Origin: Isoalcanivorax pacificus W11-5
Lineage (GTDB): Bacteria > Pseudomonadota > Gammaproteobacteria > Pseudomonadales > Alcanivoracaceae
Reading direction: 5' to 3'
Assembly (NCBI RefSeq): GCF_000299335.2
Contig: NZ_CP004387.1
Coordinates: 1,426,001 to 1,490,000 of the forward strand
DNA length: 64,000 nucleotides
Below are positions 38,458 through 47,424 of the stretch, in pieces. The notes beneath the pieces were generated by a model. The model had not been told where the DNA came from and made no database searches. It saw only the letters and a list, made by a program, of their open reading frames with translations. Position 1 is the first letter of the stretch. Each line of letters begins with the position of its first letter. The translations under genes and the position numbers were made by a program.

Positions 38458-41205
38458 TCAGCGGTCTTCGTAACGCTGATGCTTGAAGAAAATACCGGTA
38501 TCGCCAAATTGCGACAGGGTGAATGCGGACGTGGTGACCAGCTCACCGATCTTCACCGCGCTGTCGCGCCGCTCACGGGCGTAGCGTTCCGTCACCCAGG
38601 GGAACAGCGAGGTTCTGATCGCCTGGCTGGTGCCGTACACGTCATACACGCGGGTGCCGGCCGGCAGGGTGGTCAGGTCGTCGCGGAAATCGTGTGGCGC
38701 GGTGCTGATGGCGTTGCGCAGGCTGGTGTTCGGCACAAAGTAGATTTGCGTCGGTGCTTTCACACTGCCCACCCCGGAGCCGTCCTGGTTCACCTTTGCC
38801 ATGTCGCTCATCACCAGCAGCGTCGGTTTGGTCGATACCAGCGAGAACAGTGCGGTGGTGCCCAGGGTTTCGTTCACTTCCGGCTGCACGTAGTTGGACA
38901 TTTCGTTGGCAAAGATATTGTGGTTGCTGCCCTGGCCGCTGAGCGTGTACAGCGCGGAAATGTTTTCCGAACGCCGGCCATCGACAAACAGTTTCAGCGC
39001 CAGCCCCGGTGCAAAGCCCCGGTCGGACGGGTCGCCGGTGACCGACAGCCGCAGCAGGCCATGGTCAGCGCCTTTGAACAGGCCGGTGAAGGGGTGCCCG
39101 GCACTGGGCACGAACTGTACTTTGGCCAGTGCGCCGCGCGGGTGGATCGGCTTGCTGTAGCCTGGCGGGGTCACGTCGGTGACGTCGCGCACTTTGGTCC
39201 ACAGCACTGAATTGATCAAACCACCGATGTCGATCGGCTCGATGGCCGGCACGCTGCCGGCGGCATAGCTGGTGCGCAGTGCGCCGTTGACCCACAGGTG
39301 GTCCTGTTTCGCGCCGGCACTCCAGCTCTGGTAGTCCGCCGGCATGTTCAGGCCCCAGGGCTTGAAGGCGTTGTCCATGCCGGCCAGGCTGCTGGCCAGG
39401 GACGGGAAGTGACGGCGGATCACGTCGACCATGGTGTTGTCTTCCACCCAGTCGATGCCGGCGGCGGTGTAGACCGCATCGGTGTAGTCAGTGGTGAAAA
39501 AGCGGTCGGTCATCAGGCGCCGTGAGGCGTTGAGAATGAAAATCTGGAACGAGGTTTCGCCAAAGCCGAAGCCTTCCGGACGGGTTTCTTCCGCCAGTTG
39601 CCCGACCAGGGTATCGATCATTTCGACGTCGTTGCTGTACAGCGTTTTCAGGTTTGCCAGCAGTGTCGGGTCGCTGGTCAGGTCTTCGAAACGGGTGATC
39701 GGCTTCAGGCCGATCTGGCGGCGGAACTCGTTATAGCGCGGTACGCCGCGTTCCCGGTCGCGAAGAATATCAATCGCCGCCATGTCGATATCGCCGACAA
39801 ACGGCAGCGACAGGTTGCGCATGAAATCCGGGTAATTGTTCAGTGTCAGCGCGCCCGGGTGGGTGATGCCGAACGAGTACCACAGGCGGTCTGCGCCAGC
39901 GTCGCCGAGCAGCGCTTCGGCGTTGCTGTCGCGGGTATGCTGGATCGGTATCGATGTGTCGACAATATTGGAACCGATGTCGTAGATATCGACATTGTCG
40001 CGCAGCAGTGGGTGCATGCGGTACACCGACACGAATTCTTCGGTCAGCGTGTAGGGCACGCCGTAGTTGTTCGGCGTGCGCGAGCCGACCAGGCCGGCCA
40101 GGGCGTGTTCAATCGAGCTGGTCGGGTTGTCACCCAGGCCGGTGTCGATGCCGACCAGACTGAACAGGCTGCCGAGTTGCGCCAGGTTATTGTTCAGCGT
40201 GTCCAGGTCGCCCTGGAATCTGTCGCGCGTGTCGCGGTCGCCGCCCAGGCCCCACCAGTTGGCGTACATGGCGCGTTCCAGTACCGGGTTGGCGAGGATC
40301 GCCGGGGTCCATTCCACGGTGTGAATCTTCGCCATCAATGCCGAGTTGATCAGACGTGCCTTGTCGAACAGCCATTGATCAGACTGGCCCGGATTATTGG
40401 CCTTGAGCATGTCGGCGATGGCGTTGTGTTCCAGTGTGAACAGGTGATGCAGCATGCTCAGGCCGACCCACCAGTTTTCGTTGAAGCCGGTGACCGGTTT
40501 GCCGCTGAGAAATTCGGTCGGCAGGCGGCCGTCGGCATCGACTTCCAGTTTGCCGTCAATGAACGAGCGCACGGCGTCGTTGGTGGCCTTGTCACTGCCA
40601 TAGAGTTGTGAGCCGTCCCACCAGTGGGTATTGATGTTTTCATAGGTCACGGTGGTTTCCGTGCCGCTGACCCTCGGGTCCGGGCGCGTGCGCTGCACGG
40701 ACATGGTGCCGCTGCCGAGGGCATCACCCGGTGGCAGCGGAAATTCGATCGGGTTGGCGTCGCTGCGCGGACCGTGATCGAACCAGTCGTGCACCATGAA
40801 CTGGATCCAGGCGGTGGCGATAAAGTTCAGCGTCGTGGCCGGCTTGAAGTCGTCGCCGCGAGACATCAGCAGGTTGCTGACTTCGCGCGGGTTCGGCACC
40901 AGCAGCGTGTCGTTGAGGGTTTCCGCCTGTGCCACGCTCGGATTGACGTTGCGCCCGAAGTTGACGTGGGCGGAGCCTTCGGCGGGGTTTTCCAGAATAT
41001 TGCAGGTGCCGTCCTCGGTACGGGCGGTCAGGCTGCGCTGGTCGCAGACGATGGCGGCATTTCTGCCCGCCCAGTCTTCCTCGTCGAACATGTTGTTATT
41101 GAGCAGGTCTTCACGCTGTCCGGCCAGCACCAGTAACGCACCCATGATGCCCAGGGTGCCGAATTTGGTGAGCGCCGGCCAGGTCACCCAGGGGGTCATG
41201 GCCAT
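38458..41205 (-). CDS. Heme peroxidase of alpha-dioxygenase type with C-terminal catalase-like domain
   Basis: A 915-residue protein. A hydrophobic N-terminal segment (TLGIMGALLVLAG) is followed by an animal-type heme peroxidase domain of about 600 residues. WWDGSQLYG near residue 195, the distal histidine motif LEHNAIADML near 258, the proximal RMHPLLRD near 395 and DRERGVPRYNEFR near 487 are diagnostic of fatty acid alpha-dioxygenases and cyclooxygenases. About 230 further residues (from HPRGALAKVQFVP near 688) contain LLRLSVTGDPSD and RGFAPGLALKLFVDG, which resemble catalase-superfamily core sequence. The protein might oxygenate fatty acids to hydroperoxides. ATG 41205 has GGAGA 6 bases upstream. 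It lies downstream of a MalT-type regulator, its likely activator. Confidence 0.8.
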   Translation of the reverse strand: MAMTPWVTWPALTKFGTLGIMGALLVLAGQREDLLNNNMFDEEDWAGRNAAIVCDQRSLTARTEDGTCNILENPAEGSAHVNFGRNVNPSVAQAETLNDTLLVPNPREVSNLLMSRGDDFKPATTLNFIATAWIQFMVHDWFDHGPRSDANPIEFPLPPGDALGSGTMSVQRTRPDPRVSGTETTVTYENINTHWWDGSQLYGSDKATNDAVRSFIDGKLEVDADGRLPTEFLSGKPVTGFNENWWVGLSMLHHLFTLEHNAIADMLKANNPGQSDQWLFDKARLINSALMAKIHTVEWTPAILANPVLERAMYANWWGLGGDRDTRDRFQGDLDTLNNNLAQLGSLFSLVGIDTGLGDNPTSSIEHALAGLVGSRTPNNYGVPYTLTEEFVSVYRMHPLLRDNVDIYDIGSNIVDTSIPIQHTRDSNAEALLGDAGADRLWYSFGITHPGALTLNNYPDFMRNLSLPFVGDIDMAAIDILRDRERGVPRYNEFRRQIGLKPITRFEDLTSDPTLLANLKTLYSNDVEMIDTLVGQLAEETRPEGFGFGETSFQIFILNASRRLMTDRFFTTDYTDAVYTAAGIDWVEDNTMVDVIRRHFPSLASSLAGMDNAFKPWGLNMPADYQSWSAGAKQDHLWVNGALRTSYAAGSVPAIEPIDIGGLINSVLWTKVRDVTDVTPPGYSKPIHPRGALAKVQFVPSAGHPFTGLFKGADHGLLRLSVTGDPSDRGFAPGLALKLFVDGRRSENISALYTLSGQGSNHNIFANEMSNYVQPEVNETLGTTALFSLVSTKPTLLVMSDMAKVNQDGSGVGSVKAPTQIYFVPNTSLRNAISTAPHDFRDDLTTLPAGTRVYDVYGTSQAIRTSLFPWVTERYARERRDSAVKIGELVTTSAFTLSQFGDTGIFFKHQRYEDR

Positions 41206-41277
41206 GATAGGTCTCCGTCGTTGTTGTTTTGTCGCGGTCTGTCTGATGACAACGGCGGACTCTAGCAATGGTATGAC

Positions 41278-41313
41278 CCCACCCACCCCCTCCGCGGGGA
41301 GGGGGTGGGTGGG
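41278..41313. promoter_or_regulatory. 16-bp perfect hairpin with G-quadruplex-forming arm
   Basis: The arms at 41278-41293 and 41298-41313 are perfect complements around GCGG. The plus-strand arm reads GGGG-A-GGGGG-T-GGG-T-GGG (41296-41313), four G runs with single-base loops, the best G-quadruplex pattern in the window. It lies between the MalT-like stop (41335) and the peroxidase start (41205) and may act as terminator/attenuator or regulatory structure. No T run follows on the minus strand. Confidence 0.65.
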
Positions 41314-41334
41314 AAAATGCCAAGTGGTTCAGAT

Positions 41335-43959
41335 TCAGCGCGGTGGTGTGCGCAGCAATACGTCGGTGCGGCGGGTGATGCCGAGCTTGCTGTAGATGTT
41401 TTTCAGATGCCATTTTGTGGTGGTGATGGAGACGCCGGTGCGTTCGCTGATCTGCGCGTTGCTCAGGCCGTTCTGCAACAGCGTGAAGATTTCCAGTTCT
41501 TTCGGGGTCAGCACGGCGTCCGGATCGGCGTCCAGCGGCGGCTGCGCGGGGGTGGCGGTGAACACCGCCGGGAACAGTTGCGTGTAGCCCTCCGGTAACG
41601 CCAGGGTGCCGTCTGCCCACAACCGGTTCATCAGCGGCGAGAGCCCCGGTGCTTCGTCAAACACGGAGCGGTTGATGTTCATCAGGCCATAGCGGGTGAT
41701 CAGCGCTTCCACGCCGCGCGCCTGCTCCGGCGGCGGCAGGTGCTTTGCTGTCAGTACCAGCAGGTTGGCGTCGATGATGGAGGCGCGGGTGCGGATGCCG
41801 GCTTTTTTGACCACTGCCAGCAGACGCTGCAGCAGGGCGATGGCGTCCTGGCTGCGGCCCCCGGCAACCAGCCAGTAGACGGCGGCCAGCCCGGTGCGCT
41901 CCCAGCTCTGGCTGTAGGGCGGCAGCGGCCCGGCCAGGTTGTCGTGTGCCCAGTCGGCCAGCGCGAAGCGTTCCGCCACGGCATCGAGACGTTGCCACTG
42001 GCCGCCGGTGAGGGCCTGCCGCACCATTTCCAGCACCGTCATGCTGACAAAGCGTTCATAGTTGCCGAGCTGCAGAATACCGAGCAGCTTTTCCAGCATG
42101 CGCCCGGACGCCTGCTGACGGCCTTCCAGATGTTGCAGCCGCGACAGGGTCAGGTAGACGGTGGAGATCATTTCCGTGGCCGAGGCCGAGGACACCATCG
42201 GCAACAGGTCTTCACAGACCTGGCGTGCTTCGTCCAGGCGATTCTGATCGTACAGCACCACCACCATGCCGGTGGCCCACAGCGACCATACGGGGCTGTC
42301 GCGGGCTGTCGTGTGGAAATGTTCGACGATAAACGCCACCGCCTCGCCGATGTGTCCCAGTTGCTGGTTGGCCAGCGCAATGATCAGCCCGGCATAGCCG
42401 GCGGTGTAATGGTGGCCGAGCCGCAACAGGACTTCACGCGCCTGCCAGGCAAACGCCAGCGCGGATTCCAGGCGGCCGTGTTGCAGATGATGGTAGGCGA
42501 CCATGGCCAGGGAAAAAGCGCGAATATCCCGCTGGCCGGCATTTTCCATCAGCAGCGACAGGTCGGCGCCGGCCATGAAATCGGTGTCGTGCTGGAACAG
42601 CTGCAGGTGCAGTTCGAGAAAATCGCGCACGCGGGCAGGGTCGTCGTCATCGCTGGCGGAGGACCGGGGCGTGGCTTTCAGCGCATCCAGGTAATAGCGC
42701 GCACGGAAAAAACGGCGCGACAGCGTCAGCGTGCTGATCAGCGGCGCCGCCAGCCTGTCGTGACGCAGGATCAGTTCATCCGGCAGCGCCTCCGCCCAGC
42801 CGAGAATGTGGCTGGCGTAGCCTTCGCGCAGCCAGTAATCGAAGGCGTTTTCCAGGCAGTCGATGAACAGCGCCTGGTCGCCGCAGCGGTAGGCGTGCCA
42901 GGTGGCCTGGGGGAAATTCTGTGCGCGCACAAAAAAGTGCGTGGCACGGCGATGGATCGGCGCCACGCAGTCGGGCTGCTCGATGGCCAGCCGTGCCTGC
43001 AGCACGTCGCGCAGCAGGGTGTGATAGCGGTACCAGCCCGGCTGGCCGGACACCGGCATCAGAAACAGTTCGCGCGAAGCCAGTTCCTCGATCAGCCTGG
43101 CGGCACGGTCGGTCTGCAGGACGTCGTCGCACAAGGTGGCGTTGAAGGTGTCCAGCAATGCGCTCTGCATGAACAGGGTACGGGCGACTTCCGGCAGGCC
43201 GCTGAGCACCGCGTGGCCAAAATATTCCATGATTTCCGGCTGGCTGGCGTCGAAGCCCTGCAAGGTCTGCATGCCGCTGCGCTGCGAGGCGACGAGCGCG
43301 ATCTTGACGCCGGCGATCCAGCCTTCGGTGATCGTCATCAGCCGTGCAAGCACGTCGTCGGCCAGCGGTTCGCCGCCGAGGCAGTGGCTCAGCCGCTGCA
43401 CCTCCTCGGGCTGGATGCGCAGCGCGTCCATGCCGATCTCCAGTAGCCGGTCGTCGAGCCGCAGACGGCTCAGGTTCAGCCCCGGCGGAGTACGGCTGGC
43501 GATGATCAGGTGCACGTCATCCGGCGGTTGCGCCAGCAACGCGTCGATCACGCTGAGGGTTTCCGGGCTGTGGATGTGCTGGAAGTCATCGAACACGATG
43601 AACAGCGGCGCGGTGACCTGCTGCAGGGCATCAAACAGTGCGTCGGCGATGGAGGCCGGCGGCAGTTCGGCGACATCGAACGGCATGAACCAGGACGTAT
43701 CGAACGCCGGCACGGCGGCGCGGGTCTTTTCGGCGAAGCGGCGCAGAAAGCGCACCGGGTCGTCGTCGGGCGGGTACAGGTTCATGCGCACCACGTACGC
43801 GGGGCCGCTGTGCTCCTGCCATTGATTGAGCAGGGTCGACTTGCCGGCGCCTGCCGGTGCCAGCAGCAGCGTCAGGGGGACCTCGGCACTCTGTGCCAGC
43901 AGGTTGACCAGGCCGGTGCGCAGAAACCGGCCTGGCGCAGGCGTGTCAGGGGTAGCCAT
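41335..43959 (-). CDS. MalT-like LuxR-family ATPase regulator
   Basis: An 874-residue STAND-type regulator. The N-terminal nucleotide-binding domain has Walker A LLLAPAGAGKSTLL (about 31-44) and LFIVFDDFQHI as Walker B. Helical repeats fill the middle (about 350-760), and a LuxR-type HTH (LTPKELEIFTLLQNGLSNAQISERTG) ends the protein at about 820-870. Such proteins are activated by a small inducer and ATP. The inducer is unknown; the neighbouring peroxidase gene is the obvious candidate target, and a G-rich hairpin lies between them. Confidence 0.88.
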   Translation of the reverse strand: MATPDTPAPGRFLRTGLVNLLAQSAEVPLTLLLAPAGAGKSTLLNQWQEHSGPAYVVRMNLYPPDDDPVRFLRRFAEKTRAAVPAFDTSWFMPFDVAELPPASIADALFDALQQVTAPLFIVFDDFQHIHSPETLSVIDALLAQPPDDVHLIIASRTPPGLNLSRLRLDDRLLEIGMDALRIQPEEVQRLSHCLGGEPLADDVLARLMTITEGWIAGVKIALVASQRSGMQTLQGFDASQPEIMEYFGHAVLSGLPEVARTLFMQSALLDTFNATLCDDVLQTDRAARLIEELASRELFLMPVSGQPGWYRYHTLLRDVLQARLAIEQPDCVAPIHRRATHFFVRAQNFPQATWHAYRCGDQALFIDCLENAFDYWLREGYASHILGWAEALPDELILRHDRLAAPLISTLTLSRRFFRARYYLDALKATPRSSASDDDDPARVRDFLELHLQLFQHDTDFMAGADLSLLMENAGQRDIRAFSLAMVAYHHLQHGRLESALAFAWQAREVLLRLGHHYTAGYAGLIIALANQQLGHIGEAVAFIVEHFHTTARDSPVWSLWATGMVVVLYDQNRLDEARQVCEDLLPMVSSASATEMISTVYLTLSRLQHLEGRQQASGRMLEKLLGILQLGNYERFVSMTVLEMVRQALTGGQWQRLDAVAERFALADWAHDNLAGPLPPYSQSWERTGLAAVYWLVAGGRSQDAIALLQRLLAVVKKAGIRTRASIIDANLLVLTAKHLPPPEQARGVEALITRYGLMNINRSVFDEAPGLSPLMNRLWADGTLALPEGYTQLFPAVFTATPAQPPLDADPDAVLTPKELEIFTLLQNGLSNAQISERTGVSITTTKWHLKNIYSKLGITRRTDVLLRTPPR

Positions 43960-44133
43960 CTCGCGTTCGCCCGGCGTGTTGTTATTGTTGTTGTGGCAGG
44001 CCGCAAGCTGATACAGACGGGGTGTCGGGCCTTGTCCTGGCCGGGACGTTAGCGAATCGGTGTGGCCGCTTCAGGGCAGCGGATCACAGTTTGTGGCGCC
44101 GGCACTGACCGGTCATCTGGTGGCGATATGCCA

Positions 44134-44958
44134 TCAGGCCGGTGCCGCGCGCCGGGGTTTACGGTTCGCCAGCACGCTTTGCAATACGTGTCCGAAGCCG
44201 CCCTGTTCGTCGAACAGTTCGGCATGAATGATGCCGGTGCCATGGGGCTGGAACAGATTGCAGGCGCGCATGCCGAGCCATGCCGAGGTGGGGTAGCGAT
44301 ACAGCGACAGGGTGATGTCGGCATTGATGGTGCCCAGCCCCGGCTTCAGGTCCAGGTGTGCGGCGCCGTTGCCCATGTCGGCGATCATGATGGCGTGGAC
44401 CAGTGGTGAACAGGGTGTGTTCGCGACCACCTGCGCCGGCAGGCGCAGCCAGCAATGCCCCTGGCCGGACAGGTTCCAGGGGGAAAACAGGTGCATTTCC
44501 AGCAGGGAGTGAAGGCTGTGCGGCACGTCCGGGCGCCGTGTGCGCATCCAGTCCGCCATCAGGCTCAGGGGCAGGGTGTCGCGGTGCGCAGGCGGTTCTG
44601 GCGGCCTGGGGGCGGTGTCCGGCAGCACCACGTCATCGCAGTGCTGGGCCAGCGCCAGTGCCTGCGTCACCAGCGTGTCACCGGCCAACAGACGCAATTG
44701 CCAGAGTTTCAGCCGGCCGCCGTCGCGCAGTGTGTCGGTCTCCGCGCGCAGCGGCGCGTTCGGCACCGGGCGCATGAAATCCAGCGTCAGGCGGTTGAGC
44801 ATGAATGCCGGGTGCGCGGCCACCTGTGTTTCGGCCAGATGGCCGAACAGCCCGGCGACGGCCGAGCCGTGCAACACGGCGCCGGCCCAGGGGCCGTTGG
44901 CCAGCGGGGTGGGCACAAAGGTGTCGCCGGCCTGGTGGTAGAGAATGTTATTGTCCAT
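44134..44958 (-). CDS. Acyl-CoA thioesterase family protein
   Basis: A 274-residue double hot-dog protein of the TesB-like/thioesterase type (ANGPWAGAVLHGSAVAGLFGH near the start; LTLDFMRPVPNAPL in the first half; a second hot-dog in the C-terminal half with PCSPLVHAIMIADMGNGA). It is probably a cytosolic acyl-CoA hydrolase that releases CoA from dead-end intermediates. It is the last gene of the minus-strand catabolic operon, 6 bases after the acyl-CoA ligase stop. Confidence 0.82.
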   Translation of the reverse strand: MDNNILYHQAGDTFVPTPLANGPWAGAVLHGSAVAGLFGHLAETQVAAHPAFMLNRLTLDFMRPVPNAPLRAETDTLRDGGRLKLWQLRLLAGDTLVTQALALAQHCDDVVLPDTAPRPPEPPAHRDTLPLSLMADWMRTRRPDVPHSLHSLLEMHLFSPWNLSGQGHCWLRLPAQVVANTPCSPLVHAIMIADMGNGAAHLDLKPGLGTINADITLSLYRYPTSAWLGMRACNLFQPHGTGIIHAELFDEQGGFGHVLQSVLANRKPRRAAPA

Positions 44959-44964
44959 GCCGGC

Positions 44965-46551
44965 TCAGACGTCGTTGTCCCAGAAGGGCGCGCGCAGTTC
45001 ACGCTTCATGATCTTGCCGAGCGGGTTGCGCGGCAGTTCATCGCGGAATTCGAGCGCGGACAGGCGCTGGGTTTTGCCCAGGCGTTCATTGGCCCAGTGT
45101 TTCAGATCGTCCGCGCTGATCTGGGCACCGGCTTTCAGCACCACGATGCCGTACGGTGTTTCACCCCAGGCATCGGAGGGCACGGCGATCACGGCCACGT
45201 CGGCGACGGCGTCGTGGCTGGCGAGCACTTTTTCCAGGTCTTCGGCGTAGATGTTGAAGCCGCCGGAAAGAATCATGTCCTTGCGGCGATCCAGCAGATA
45301 GACAAAACCCTGCTCGTCGATGCGCGCCATGTCGCCGGTACGGAAATACACCTGGCCTTCTGCGTCACGCCAGACGATATCCTCGTTCTGGTCCGGGCGC
45401 TTGTAATAGCCGCGCATCATGGTGCCGCCCCGGCCGACCAGTTCGCCGGCGGTGTTCGGTGGCAGGATGTTGCCCTGTTCATCAATCACATGCAGTGTCG
45501 TGCCTTCGCCGGCCTGGCCGACGGAATCCCATTTGTCCGGGAATGCAGTGCAGTTGAGCACGGTGCTGCCACCGCCTTCGGTCATGCCATAGACTTCCAG
45601 CAGCGTGCCGGGCCAGCGCGCGACCAGATCACGGATGACCGGTGACCGCAACGGTGCACCGGATGACATTTTCAGTTTGAAGGACGACAGGTCCGTGCGA
45701 TCAAACGCCTCCTCGGCCAGCAGGCGCTGGTATTGCACCGGGATCAGGATGGTGTGCGTGACGCGGTATTGTTCCGCCAGTGCCAGGTAGCCTGCGGCAT
45801 TGAATTTGCTCATCAGCACCACATGGCCACCGCCCTGCAGCGTCGGCAGCAACGCCACCATGGTGGTGTTGGAATAGATCGGGGTGGCCAGCAGGGTGAC
45901 GCAGCCTGGTACAAAACCCATTTTGACGAAACGATCATACTGGCGCGTGCGCAGGCGGTGGTCGTGCACGATGCCTTTCGGGCGGCCGGTGGTGCCGGAG
46001 CTGTAGATGATATTGAAGGCGTCGTCTTCGGTGAGCTGTATATCGGGTGCGGTGTCGGCGGCGTCGCCGAGCCAGTTCGGCAGGGCAAGGGCGTCATGCG
46101 CGTCGGTATCACTGTCGAGCAGTACGCGATGCCCGTCGGGGATGCCGGGCAGGGGCGGCAGGTTTTCGCCGTAGCTGCGGTCGCAGAACAAAAAGCGGGT
46201 GTCGCAGTCATCAATCATCAGCGCCAGCGTTTCGCCCGTGGCGAGGCCGGATAACGGCACGATGCAGCCACCGGCGGCCAGGGTGCCGGTCAGCAGCGCG
46301 ATATATTCGCGGCTGTTCGCGGCCAGCACGGCCACGGTGTCACCGCGTTGCAGGCCGCAGGCGAGCAGGCGGTGGGCGATGCGATGCGCCTGCGCCATCA
46401 ATTCGCGGCGTGTCCAGGTGCCGTGGTCATCCGTCACCGCCGGTGCGTCCGGCTGCTCAATGGCCAGGCGGCGCATTTTGCCCGGCATGTCTTCGAAAAC
46501 GGTGGCGGTGGGCGCGGCGTAGACCGGCATGTCGGCGATGAGGTGATGCAT
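44965..46551 (-). CDS. AMP-forming acyl-CoA synthetase
   Basis: A 528-residue ANL-superfamily ligase. The core motif YSSGTTGRPKGIVHDH is near residue 180, YGMTEGGG near 305 and TGDMARIDEQG near 405, and the catalytic lysine lies in NPLGKIMKREL near the C-terminus. It activates a carboxylate with ATP and CoA. In this operon it sits between the CitE-like lyase and a thioesterase. As the CoA-transferase of the operon could already activate the main substrate, it may serve a product or a related acid. Confidence 0.92.
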   Translation of the reverse strand: MHHLIADMPVYAAPTATVFEDMPGKMRRLAIEQPDAPAVTDDHGTWTRRELMAQAHRIAHRLLACGLQRGDTVAVLAANSREYIALLTGTLAAGGCIVPLSGLATGETLALMIDDCDTRFLFCDRSYGENLPPLPGIPDGHRVLLDSDTDAHDALALPNWLGDAADTAPDIQLTEDDAFNIIYSSGTTGRPKGIVHDHRLRTRQYDRFVKMGFVPGCVTLLATPIYSNTTMVALLPTLQGGGHVVLMSKFNAAGYLALAEQYRVTHTILIPVQYQRLLAEEAFDRTDLSSFKLKMSSGAPLRSPVIRDLVARWPGTLLEVYGMTEGGGSTVLNCTAFPDKWDSVGQAGEGTTLHVIDEQGNILPPNTAGELVGRGGTMMRGYYKRPDQNEDIVWRDAEGQVYFRTGDMARIDEQGFVYLLDRRKDMILSGGFNIYAEDLEKVLASHDAVADVAVIAVPSDAWGETPYGIVVLKAGAQISADDLKHWANERLGKTQRLSALEFRDELPRNPLGKIMKRELRAPFWDNDV

Positions 46552-46582
46552 GATGGTTTCCTTGTTGTTCTTGATGACGGGT

Positions 46583-47422
46583 TCAGTCGGTGTTGGCGAC
46601 GATGCGCTGTGCGCGCAGAATCACCGGCGCGTCGACCATGCGGCCGTCGAGCTGGAAGGCGGCGCCGTGGTGTTCGGCAGCCATGTCCAGCACGCGGCGT
46701 GCCCAGGCCACATCCGCTGCGTCATAACCAAAGCCGTCATGGGCCGGTGCGATCTGCTTTGGATGAATGCAGAGCATGCCGGCAAAGCCGGAGTCGCGGG
46801 CCAGCCGCGCCACGCGGCGCACGGTGGCGGCGTCGTTGAATTCGGTGCAGACGGTCTCCAGTGGCGCTGGCAGGCCGGCGGCACGGGCATGCACCAGCAG
46901 CTGGTAGCGCACCGCGTCGAGCATGCGGGCGGCGCCATCCGTGCCCGGCGTCAGGCCCAGGTCCACCCCCAGGTCCAGGCCGCCGTAGCTGAGCCGTTCC
47001 ACGCCGTCGGCGCGGACGATCTCTGCCAGCGCGAGCAGGCCGGCGGCGCTTTCGATCAGGGGCCAGACGGGCAGGCCGGCGGTGCGTGCCTGCGTCACCT
47101 GGCGGGCGGATTCGGTTTTCGGCAGGACCACGGCGCGGATGCCCGGGTATGCACGGCACAGTGCCAGGTCGTCGCTGAACCAGGGCGTGTCGCAGCCATT
47201 GACGCGCACGGCGATGCCGCTGTCCGGGTGCTGGCGCAGAAAGGCGGCCAGTGCATCGCGGGCGCTGTTTTTGTCGTCCGTGGCGACGGCATCTTCCAGG
47301 TCCACGATCACGCAGTCTGCACCGCTGGCCAGCGCACGCGGAATCCGTTCCGGGCGGCTGGCGGGGACGAACAGTGCTGAGCGCAGCGGGGGAACGCGGT
47401 TGAGAACCTCGATGTGGGCCAT
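46583..47422 (-). CDS. HpcH/HpaI/CitE-family CoA-ester lyase, probable citramalyl-CoA lyase
   Basis: A 279-residue TIM-barrel lyase. The start LRSALFVPASRPERIPRAL, the metal/substrate segment DCVIVDLEDAVATDDK (acidic metal ligands), VRVNG and VLPKTES, and LIESAAGLLAL all fit the CitE-like family that cleaves malyl- or citramalyl-type CoA esters. By operon order it is the counterpart of Ccl, which splits (S)-citramalyl-CoA to acetyl-CoA and pyruvate in itaconate breakdown. The stop of the upstream CoA-transferase gene lies only 2 bases before its ATG. Specificity is inferred from context. Confidence 0.86.
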   Translation of the reverse strand: MAHIEVLNRVPPLRSALFVPASRPERIPRALASGADCVIVDLEDAVATDDKNSARDALAAFLRQHPDSGIAVRVNGCDTPWFSDDLALCRAYPGIRAVVLPKTESARQVTQARTAGLPVWPLIESAAGLLALAEIVRADGVERLSYGGLDLGVDLGLTPGTDGAARMLDAVRYQLLVHARAAGLPAPLETVCTEFNDAATVRRVARLARDSGFAGMLCIHPKQIAPAHDGFGYDAADVAWARRVLDMAAEHHGAAFQLDGRMVDAPVILRAQRIVANTD

Positions 47423-47424
47423 GA

